This document shows, one piece after another, positions 57,301-64,000 of a DNA stretch of 64,000 nt (within the stretch, counting starts at the first letter, position 1; each line of letters begins with the position of its first letter). Both the position numbers and the translations under genes were made by a program. Origin of the DNA: Apium graveolens (taxonomy: Eukaryota > Streptophyta > Magnoliopsida > Apiales > Apiaceae); the NCBI RefSeq assembly GCF_009905375.1, contig NC_133653.1:66623414-66687413 (forward strand), given 5' to 3'. The notes under the pieces are model-generated. The model saw only the letters and a list, made by a program, of their open reading frames with translations, was not told the origin of the DNA and did no database searches.

Positions 57301-60057
57301 TACAACCAAATCAAAATGCATAAGGATGACATTCCAAAGGTATCATTTATCACTGACTTTGGTGTTTATTGTTATCTTGTTATGGCGTTTGGTCTCAAGA
57401 ATGCAGGAGCCACCTATCAAAGGTTGGTGAATAAAATTTTTAAGGATCTTATTGGGAAGACTATGGAAGTCTATGTTGATGACATGCTAGTCAAGAGTCT
57501 AGTAAAGACTGATCATATAACCCATTTGAGGGAAGCTTTTGAGGTCCTGAGGTACCACAAGATGATGTTGAATCCCACGAAGTGTGCTTTCGGAGTAGGA
57601 TCTGGAAAATTCTTGGGATTGATGGTCTCAAAGAGGGGAATTGAGGCTAACCCCGATAAAATAAAGGCAATCCTGGACATGGAACCCCCAAAAACTGTCA
57701 AGGATGTTCAGAAACTCACAGGAAGGGTTGCTGCGCTAGGACGATTCATCTCCAAGTCAGGAGACAAGTGCTTGTCATTCTTCAAGTCATTAAAGAACAT
57801 TAAAGACTTTGTATGGAGTGAGGAAAATCAGAAGGCATTTGAAGAGTTAAAGAAGTATATGGGCCAGGCCCCGTTGTTGGCCAAGCCAGTTCTGGGTGAA
57901 GTTTTATTCTTGTACTTGGCTGTTTCGGAAAGCGCCTTGAGCGCGGTGTTGGTTAAGGAGGAACTGAAAGTCCAGAAACCCGTATACTATGTCAGCAAAA
58001 TTTTGCGTGGTGCTGAGTTGAATTATTCAGCCATTGAGAAATTCGCTTTAGCCTTGGTGATGGCTTCAAGAAAGCTGCGTCCTTATTTTCAAGCTCACCA
58101 AATTGAAGTGCTAACAAATCAGCCACTGAGAAATATCATTCACAGTCCCAAGGCAAGTGGGAGACTAATTAAGTGGGCAATAGAGTTGGGAGAGTTCGAT
58201 CTCAAGTATAAGCCACGTATGGCCATAAAAGCCCAGGCACTAGCTGACTTCGTGGTGGAATGTACCATACCCAACCAAGAAGTCGGGGGGCAGGAAGATA
58301 CCACACCTCAAGACAAGGGAGTCGACAATGGGGACAAGGAGAAAGAATATTGGGTTCTCTATTTTGATGGAGCATCAAAAACAAATTCCAGTGGAGCAGG
58401 GTTGGTTTTGCAAAGCCCTGATGGATTCTTAATTGAGTATGCCATGAAGCTAGACTTCCCAACCACAAACAATGAGGCAGAGTATGAAGCCCTGATTGCT
58501 GGCCTTGGTCTAGCAGGGACACTTAGGGTCAAAAACTTAAAGGTCCGTGGAGACTCGAAGTTGATCATATCCCAGGTAAAGGGAGAATTTGAAGCAAGGG
58601 ATGACACGATGGCAAAGTATGTTCGCCTAGTAAGGGCTGTGATGACCCAATTTAATGAATGCCATGTTGAACACATTCCAAGGGAAGAAAATGCTAAAGC
58701 AGATGCGCTATCAAAGTTTGCTTCATCTGAGATTGAAGAAAGTTCAGGAAGTGTGTACTTCCGTGTTTTGAAGACACGAAGCATAGATGTTAAACTTGTG
58801 GCTCCCGTAGGCTTGGGGACGTCATGGATTGATCCCATCAAGGCTCACATTCAGACCGGTTGGTTGCCAAGCGATACAATTGAGGCACGGAAGTTAACTG
58901 TTCGAGCACTAAGGTACTCTTTGATAGATGGGATTCTATATAAAAGATCTTTCGTGGTTCCTTACTTGAGGTGTCTCAGGCCCGATGAGGCACGCTTGGC
59001 TCTTGAGGAAGTGCATGAAGGCATTTGTGGGCAACACTTGGGGGGCAGGGCCTTGGCTCATAAGATAACTCGTTTAGGCTTCTATTGGCCAGAAATGATG
59101 GCTGATGCCAAAGAATATGTAAAGAAGTGTGATCGTTGTCAGAAGCATGCACCAGTCGCCAGACAACCCCCCGAGATGCTGACCTCTATCAACTCACCTA
59201 TTCCCTTTGCTATGTGGGGGATGGATATTCTAGGGCCTTTTCCTATGGCCACAGCACAAAGGAAGTTTCTGATTGTAGCCATTGATTATTTCACCAAGTG
59301 GATCGAAGCCAAACCTTTGGCCAAAATCACAACTAAGCAGGTTGCACAATTCCTGTGGGAAAACATTATGTGCCGATATGGAATTCCCCGTATCCTCGTC
59401 ACTGACAATGGAACGCAATTCAACAATGAGGAATTCAAGAAGTATTGTGAAGAAAATGAAATTGAGTTACGATTCACCTCTGTGGCTCACCCGCAAGCCA
59501 ATGGGCAAGCGGAAGTAGCAAATCGGATAATCCTGGATGGACTAAAGAAGAGGATCGAAAAGTCGAGAAATAATTGGGTAGATGAGATACTTCCCATATT
59601 ATGGGCTTATAGGACTACCTGTAGAGTCACGACAGATGCAACTCCTTTCATGTTGGCATATGGGGCGGAAGCAGTAGTTCCCGTGGAGATATCACATTCT
59701 TCTCCAAGGATTCAGGCTTTTGATGAAAAAGAAAATGAGGAAGGGCAGAAGTTAGCCCTGGATTTAATCGATGAAGTACGAGATAAAGCACACGCAAAGA
59801 TAGTAGAATATCAGAAAAAGGCTTCATTCTACTACAACCTAAGGGTTAAAGAGAGGTTTTTCAAACAAGGTGACCTAGTCTTGAGAAAAATAGAGGCTTC
59901 TGGTGTCGGACAGAAAGGAAAGCTTGCCCCAAATTGGGAAGGGCCGTATAGAGTCAAGAGCGTTCAGGGTAGAGGAACCTACAAGCTGGAGACTATGGAT
60001 GGTTTTGAAGTCCCGAGAACCTGGCACGCACAAAACCTGAAGGTTTACTACGTGTAA
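54352..60057 (+). CDS. gag-pol: T2 gag-pol polyprotein, 1901 residues, intact
   Basis: The start ATG is in a strong context (AACAACCATGGCG) 15 nt after the primer site. Domains in order: a Q/P-rich N-terminus; gag capsid (about 264-400, AYDGTGDPANHVRTF); a zinc-knuckle-like CRFHKDVGHDTDEC (512-525); and protease with DNGAS at 670-674. RT (about 905-1085) has YVDD at 1041-1044. A gypsy RNase H (about 1155-1320) is followed by an extra archaeal-type RNase H (about 1334-1460, D1339 in YFDG). Integrase has H1555, H1562, C1593, C1596 and the triad D1625, D1685, E1721 (35 residues between the last two). Gag and pol share one frame with no stop. All key residues are present, so the product could be active. 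A dual RNase H is a hallmark of Tat elements. Confidence 0.95.
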   Translation: MARTRRTTSTLEEGTPSGTTQVISSTVEVPPHSTYASTQGEAQTGATHPQPQGTTPPTVQGTNPQVQQIHIPVNSRPVGYEYSTIVTTNPPYGMPLHPEVGGSGYAGRSEARGRSPPYIRGLDPIPEDREFSGPYTERDSESSDDEVAPRRRRPGKEPMADGRQRPQSTPGANPQEVQEKIRAHEAEIQRLRRDLEAHQATRTHISPRGRNPPPIIDLDGPVRRRAAVPRTDPSNLLPLGDPDDPTPPFTEEIMNAHISRKFKMPTIKAYDGTGDPANHVRTFSNALLLQPVNDAIKCRAFPQTLSGMAQRWYSRLPPNSIGSFRELSQAFIKQFISGRVHEKSSASLMSLVQGAKESLRDYLNRFTKEALKVPDLDDKVAMIALQQGTRDEFFKMSLAKRPPESMLQLQERAGKYIKVEESMRKTVVSNEPTGGKKRKTDLEYIAKDKYPRTEQNPDSTPKKGGPGQKFTEYAKLNAPRSQILMEIEKDRDIRWPKPLKADPAKLDKGKYCRFHKDVGHDTDECRQLKDEIEFLIRKGRLNKYTGDGGDRNSNGRKNFEDRRRDQDDQGRNPQPRGPVINTIYGGPRPRGPVINTIFGGPTAAGLSKNSRKAYTREVMHIVGEAPKRARTEVTLAFDDSDLEGVKFPHDDPLVITPIIENSPVKRVLVDNGASVDILLHDTFLRMGYNDSQLTPTDMPIYGFAGVECPVEGIIKLPTTIGTEPRQATQMLDFVVVKASSTYNAIMGRTGIHAFKAVPSSYHSVMKFPTRNGIGEERGDQKMARSCYVASLRADGVGGQVLPIEDMDVRENDENRGRPAEELDSVPLDPKNPERMTFIGATLEEPLRGKLVKFLQENSDVFAWSAADMPGIDPGLITHKLNVDPSRKTVKQKKRNFAPERQEAIKQEVEKLLEAGFIEEIQFPEWLANPVMVKKANGKWRMCIDFTDLNDACPKDCFPLPRIDTLIDATTGHEMLSFMDGFSGYNQIKMHKDDIPKVSFITDFGVYCYLVMAFGLKNAGATYQRLVNKIFKDLIGKTMEVYVDDMLVKSLVKTDHITHLREAFEVLRYHKMMLNPTKCAFGVGSGKFLGLMVSKRGIEANPDKIKAILDMEPPKTVKDVQKLTGRVAALGRFISKSGDKCLSFFKSLKNIKDFVWSEENQKAFEELKKYMGQAPLLAKPVLGEVLFLYLAVSESALSAVLVKEELKVQKPVYYVSKILRGAELNYSAIEKFALALVMASRKLRPYFQAHQIEVLTNQPLRNIIHSPKASGRLIKWAIELGEFDLKYKPRMAIKAQALADFVVECTIPNQEVGGQEDTTPQDKGVDNGDKEKEYWVLYFDGASKTNSSGAGLVLQSPDGFLIEYAMKLDFPTTNNEAEYEALIAGLGLAGTLRVKNLKVRGDSKLIISQVKGEFEARDDTMAKYVRLVRAVMTQFNECHVEHIPREENAKADALSKFASSEIEESSGSVYFRVLKTRSIDVKLVAPVGLGTSWIDPIKAHIQTGWLPSDTIEARKLTVRALRYSLIDGILYKRSFVVPYLRCLRPDEARLALEEVHEGICGQHLGGRALAHKITRLGFYWPEMMADAKEYVKKCDRCQKHAPVARQPPEMLTSINSPIPFAMWGMDILGPFPMATAQRKFLIVAIDYFTKWIEAKPLAKITTKQVAQFLWENIMCRYGIPRILVTDNGTQFNNEEFKKYCEENEIELRFTSVAHPQANGQAEVANRIILDGLKKRIEKSRNNWVDEILPILWAYRTTCRVTTDATPFMLAYGAEAVVPVEISHSSPRIQAFDEKENEEGQKLALDLIDEVRDKAHAKIVEYQKKASFYYNLRVKERFFKQGDLVLRKIEASGVGQKGKLAPNWEGPYRVKSVQGRGTYKLETMDGFEVPRTWHAQNLKVYYV

Positions 60058-60369
60058 GATGGTCGAAGTACGATTCTCACTCGTCAGGATGGCGAGTAGG
60101 TTGAAAAGCACCTTGAAGCTTTGCTTGCTTAGGATTTATATGTTTTAGTTTTATTACGAAATTTATTAAGACTTGTGTAAGGGACGAATCCCAGACAATT
60201 TATGAAATTCATAAGTTCTTCAAAGTATGATTGTGGCCTAACAAATAAAAATCAAATGCATGGATGCAAAGCATAAAAGGTGATAAATGAGATAGATCTG
60301 ATAGATGTTACAAAAGTTTGATAAATAAAGTCTCGAAAATAAAAAAAGCCACGCAGGGCTGAAAAAGCT
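60058..60369. other. T2 spacer between the convergent pol and antisense gene ends
   Basis: Non-coding, about 310 bp, where the two transcripts would meet tail to tail. An AATAAA lies on the plus strand near 60325. I saw no clear AATAAA for the minus-strand gene. Confidence 0.55.
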
Positions 60370-62270
60370 CTAAGGAGCTGAGGTGCCCTCGGCGTCCATA
60401 TCATCGTCTTCTCCGCTCTCGCTAGATGTCTCCGTCGTCTCGGAGGAGGAAGAGCTGTCATCCTCAGCAGGTCTGGAAAAAGACTCGGGAGGAGGAAGAA
60501 GTGGATCCTGAGGAACATGATCCGAGACAACTACTCGGGTACGAAACCTCTGTAGCAAAGCCTCATCGTCAGGGCAGATGTAGTCCGCCGGGTTAATATC
60601 AGGACAAGCCTCGTTCACGGTCCCAAGGGCCATGTCCCAGCCAGTCCTAAAAAACTCGGGAAAGACTGAATCATCCCTAATCCTCATGGATTGGGCAAAC
60701 TCCTCCGAGTCCAGATAATTGTCTATAGCTTTATCCTTCTCCGCCCGAAGTACCACCAGCTCGGCGTTAGACTCTCCGAGTTCTTCCTCCTTGCGCTTGA
60801 GCTTCTTCTCCAGGGTAGCATACTTCTTCTGCTGCCTCCTGAGGGCATTATCGGCCTTATCAGAAGCCCGCTTCCATGATTCGGCTTGCCTCACAGCGCC
60901 TTGAAAGTAGGCGTTAGACTGAAACAAAACAATTAACAAAGTATAAGGCAAGAAAGTGCTACAAGAACGAGAAATAAGTTTAAAAAAGAGAAGGCATACC
61001 GAAGCCAGAGACTGGGCTCCCATGAGCTTAATCCTCTCAAGGTCAGGGGTGGCCAGCACATCAGTAAAGTCCTTTGGGGTCACGCTATGGTAGGACCAAT
61101 CCCAAGCATGCTTCGTGGAACCAACCACGGTATCCCCTCGGCGGAATCCCCAGAGAGGCTGAAAGGCGCCTGTAGCAGCAGCAGCAGGGGCAGCAGCAGT
61201 GATAGGAGCATTATGGCCCTCAGCTCCTTCAGTTGAAGCCTCCCCCATAGGCTCCTTGTGCTTTCTCAAGAAGATAGGCTCTGTCGCCTTTCCTCTGGTG
61301 TCTAGGCCTGCTAACCGAGCTTTCTTCATCCTAGCTGTTTCCTCGACCAAGGGGACATTGTCCTCGTTAATCTCCTTAGCAGCTGAAACAAAGCAAAAGA
61401 CAAAATAAGTGATGTTAATAATGCGTGAAATAAAGAAAAATTGAGAAGGGAAGAGAAATACCCTGTTGAGAAACAGAGGATAGTCCCACATGAATCAGGG
61501 AAAACTCTTCTAAAAGAGTCCAGCTGGTGGTGGTGCCATCATCCTGAGTGAGCCCATTATAAATGATAGTTTCTTCAGGAGTTAAGTGAATGGATTTGAG
61601 GCTACCATCACTGACCTTCCCGAAGGAAGATCGAAAGAGCGTGCCCCAATCGCCATTCTCCCAACGTAACCCGACGAAACTATTCCTCCAATTTGGATTA
61701 TTATCCGGAATAGAGGCGCTGTTAAAGATATGTTTGCTTTTGGGCCTTTGTTTGACATAAACCCAGCCACAAATATTGGAAGAACTATTGTAACATTGAA
61801 AGACTTTCCTAAAAACGGCTACAGAAAGAGGAAAGCCCTCCCTAAGACAACAAACCATAAAACATAGAATATTCCTCCAGGCGTTTGGAGGAAGCTGACA
61901 CGGGTTAATTTGTAAGTCAGCCAAAAGATGAGGGATAAAAGGATGAAAAGGGAACCTAAGCCCAGCATTAAGGGCGTCGGTGTAGATGAAGAGAGTATCA
62001 GGCCTCCAGTGGCAAGTACGGTCACCACCAGAGACTGGAACTAGTCTAAAGGGAGGAGGGACGTTATAACGAGCATTTAGTTTATTGAAATCTATGTTAT
62101 GCCAAGTATTACAGTGATTAAAGGAGTCGAGATGTGCAGTGGAAGGATATTCATCCCCCCTAGTATTAATCATATCAATTAAAGACATATGAAGAGCGGA
62201 TCTCGATATCCTTACCTCGTTTTGAAGCCGAGGCTATCTTGGCCGCCCTCTCGGAACTCTTGTCGGCCAT
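60370..62270 (-). CDS. T2 antisense gene, four exons, ~538 residues (Transposase_28-like, coiled coil)
   Basis: The ATG is at 62270 (MADKSSERAAKIASASKR). Exons are 62270-62216, 62091-61462, 61382-61000 and 60918-60370. The three introns (124, 79 and 81 nt) are all GT-AG with phases 1, 1 and 0. Splicing them gives one open frame of 539 codons including the stop. Exon 2 holds the Transposase_28-like domain (RFPFHPFIPHLLADL, QLPPNAWRNILCFMVCCLRE). Exon 3 is A-rich and P-rich with KDFTDVLATPDLERIKLMGA. Exon 4 is a coiled coil (KKYATLEKKLKRKEEELGES) and ends in an acidic serine-rich tail. The gene lies opposite to the element and has its own TATA box. E1 carries a decayed homologue. Function is unknown; there is no transposase triad that I can see. 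Confidence 0.8.
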
Positions 62271-62391
62271 CTAGTAAAGACTGGAAAAGACTTGGGAGGA
62301 AGAAGGAGTGGATTTGAGAGAGGAGAAGATTAGAAAGTTGTAGGTGAAGAGAAATGAAATGAGAGGTGTGAAGAATCACACTCTCATCCCA

Positions 62392-62403
62392 CCTATATAT
62401 AGG
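62392..62403 (-). promoter_or_regulatory. TATA box of the T2 antisense gene
   Basis: CCTATATATAGG is about 124 nt upstream of the ATG at 62270. Between them is a C/T-rich leader (CACCTCTCATTTCATTTCTC). The box is palindromic, but the leader and gene fix the direction as minus. Confidence 0.65.
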
Positions 62404-62823
62404 AGAAATAAATGGATAATGGACCTTAAAAAGCCCATTTGGGCCCAAAAGTTGGAAGGTTCTGGAAGTTCCTGGAAAATTCAAGAGAATTCTAGTAAAA
62501 AAAATCAAAAGAAAAACTTGAGTTTTTTCAAGATTTTGGAAGAATCCAGAAAGATATTAGAAGAGTTTGGAATTTGGGCTTAGAAATGAGGCCCAATTCT
62601 AAAAAAAAAAACCTTGAAAAAATAAAGCCCAGCTAAGGGCCCAAGTGTTTAAAAAAGCCCAGAAAAGGGCCCAGATATTTAAGGTTAACAGCCCATAACC
62701 CAAAATCCAGTCATAATGGGCCAAAAGAATGAAGGCCCAGCTAAGTGAAGGTGGCCCAAAAATAAAGTCCAGGGAGAAATGGATAAAAAGATCAGGAATA
62801 TGACCCAATTCGACCAGGAATCA
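62404..62823. other. T2 3' non-coding DNA upstream of the arrays
   Basis: Repeated AAAAGCCCA, GGGCCCA and AAGGCCCAGCTAAG words occur at 62420-62760. They are the plus-strand form of TGGGCC, a known upstream element of plant promoters, and could serve the antisense gene. No coding sequence. Confidence 0.4.
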
Positions 62824-62960
62824 TGGGGAAATCCTGGTCGAAATACAGGAGGTCGAAATTGCTTCGACCTGGGCAACAAATGAAGGTTAATTCGGTCAAA
62901 AAAGCAGGACTCCTGACCGAAAGGAACAAAATTTCTGGTCGAAAATTTTCTGGTCGAAAA

Positions 62961-62996
<36 letters not shown>

Positions 62997-63164
62997 AGAG
63001 GAAGGGGTGAAAATCCTGGCCGAAATTCGACCAGGATTCCTGATCGAATGAGCCCTGCCCGAATTTGCATCGACCTGGGCAACAAATGAAGGTTAATTCG
63101 GTCAAAAAGCAGGACTCCTGACCGAAAGGAACAAAATTCTGGTCGAAAATTTTCTGGTCGAAAA

Positions 63165-63206
<42 letters not shown>

Positions 63207-63410
63207 AGAGAGGAAGGGGTGAAAATCCTGGCCGAAATTCGACCAGGATTCCTGATCGAATGAGCCCTGCCCGAATTTGCATCGACCTGGGCAACAAATG
63301 AAGGTTAATTCGGTCAAAAAGCAGGACTCCTGACCGAAAGGAACAAAATTTCTGGTCGAAAATTTTCTGGTCGAAACTGTATAAAAAAAAAAAAAAAAAA
63401 AAGAGGGAAT
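62824..63410. repeat. ~206-212-bp tandem array with poly-A tracts, 2.6 copies
   Basis: CGACCTGGGCAACAAATGAA recurs at 62865, 63071 and 63283. Each unit contains GGTCGAAA or TTCGACC several times, then a poly-A run (about 35-40 bases in the first two copies, shorter in the third) followed by GAGAGAGGAAGGGG. Open frames across it on the minus strand are repeat artefacts. Confidence 0.88.
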
Positions 63411-63480
63411 AAATATTAATATTTATTTATTTATTTATTCTGGAAAAAAAAAAAAAAAAAAAAAAAAGGGAGAAAAAATA
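63411..63480. other. A/T-rich junction with a second poly-A run
   Basis: ATTTATTTATTTATT followed by about 23 A residues separates the two arrays. Confidence 0.6.
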
Positions 63481-64000
63481 AGGAAATTCCTTAAATAATT
63501 TCTGAAAAATATTAATATTTTCAGAAATAAGGAATAAATCCAGGAAAATTAGGATAAATCCCAGAAATTAAGGGAAAAATCCAGAAAAAATAAGGAAATT
63601 CCTTAATAATTTCTGAAAAATACTAATATTTTCAGAAATAAGGAATAAATCCAGGAAAATTAGGATAAATCACAGAAATTAAGGGAAAAATCCAGAAAAA
63701 ATAAGGAAATTCCTTAAATAATTTCTGAAAAAATATTAATATTTTCAGAAATAAGGAATAAATCCAGGAAAATTAGGATAAATCCCAGAAATTAAGGGAA
63801 AAATCCAGAAAAAATAAGGAAATTCCTTAAATAATTTCTGAAAAATATTAATATTTTCAGAAATAAGGAATAAATCCAGGAAAATTAGGATAAATCCCAG
63901 AAATTAAGGGAAAAATCCAGAAAATTAGGATAAATCCCAGAAATTAAGGGAAAAATCCAGAAAATTAAGGATAAATCCCAGAAATTAAAGGGAAAATTCT
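63481..64000. repeat. ~112-bp tandem array with a long palindrome, cut by the window end
   Basis: AGGAAATTCCTTA recurs at 63481, 63593, 63704 and 63817. Each unit contains ATTTCTGAAAAATATT facing AATATTTTCAGAAAT, an almost perfect palindrome of about 31 bp, then AATCCAGGAAAATTAGG. From about 63900 a shorter sub-repeat (AATCCAGAAAATTAGGATA) takes over. The array lies in the T2 3' non-coding region. Confidence 0.88.

Larger units (their letters stand above)
53700..64000 (+). mobile_element. T2: young Tat-lineage Ty3/gypsy retrotransposon, right end outside window
   Basis: T2 has a 5' LTR ending at 54316, a primer site, one intact gag-pol frame with dual RNase H, a spliced antisense gene, and tandem arrays in its 3' region. 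The left LTR edge (about 53.6-53.8 kb) cannot be set because the partner LTR is not in the window. The dual RNase H and the antisense gene place it in the Tat group. Confidence 0.85.

Noticed and set aside
62896..63297. Overlapping minus-strand ORFs with poly-phenylalanine
   Set aside because: The phenylalanine runs are the poly-A tracts of the tandem array read on the other strand.
63481..64000. A centromeric satellite
   Set aside because: The ~112-bp array has only about four units and lies in the expected 3' non-coding region of T2.

Overview
This window is plant nuclear DNA made almost entirely of LTR retrotransposons. The elements belong to plant-only groups: two Tat-lineage Ty3/gypsy elements, two SIRE-type Ty1/copia elements, one other copia element and one chromovirus-like gypsy element. 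A short plastid-derived segment with trnM-CAU and a Mutator-like MITE also point to a flowering plant, probably a eudicot. I cannot name the species. No ordinary single-copy host gene is convincingly present; the best candidate is a broken gene with a plant-mobile-domain (MAIN-like) flavour near 51.8-53.1 kb.

Positions 1-1743 are AT-rich intergenic DNA with the plastid fragment (about 745-935). From 1749 to 51582 lies one old Tat-type gypsy element, here called E1, on the minus strand. It is bounded by its two LTRs and a matching 5-bp target duplication (CTTCC at 1744-1748 and 51583-51587). E1 carries decayed gag and pol (12990 down to about 7300) and a plus-strand antisense gene (3891-5895). 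A SIRE element (A, 12993-50737, minus) inserted at the E1 gag start codon. A was then hit by three younger elements. A copia element (C, 15700-23705, plus, TSD AACCA) sits in A's long 3' ORF. A gypsy element (D, 29051-40283, plus, 4.3-kb LTR) sits in A's pol. A second SIRE element (B, 40284-50131, minus) sits in A's right LTR. One later deletion at 40283/40284 fused the truncated right LTR of D to the truncated 3' ORF of B, removing the rest of both and part of A.

From 51588 to about 53700 there is non-element DNA with a TATA promoter, a putative PMD-like exon and a MITE with a perfect 9-bp target duplication. From about 53.7 kb to the window end is a young Tat-type element (T2, plus). It has a PBS, an intact 1901-codon gag-pol with gag, protease, RT, two RNase H domains and a DD35E integrase, and tandem arrays in its 3' non-coding region. 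Its 3' LTR is outside the window. Downstream of pol, on the opposite strand, T2 carries a complete-looking gene with its own TATA box and three introns that splice in frame (62270 down to 60370).

The unusual biology is in the extra genes. Both Tat elements carry the same antisense gene. Both SIRE elements carry a large ORF after pol with a TATA box upstream. Each SIRE family is also peppered with its own 9-bp motif (ATCCGTTGA in A, TCAGAACTT in B), on both strands and across LTR, spacer and coding DNA. E1 instead has two tandem arrays of imperfect hairpins built on AGTCCGG, some with compensating base changes. A possible reading is that these elements encode proteins that recognise their own family's DNA; this is inference.
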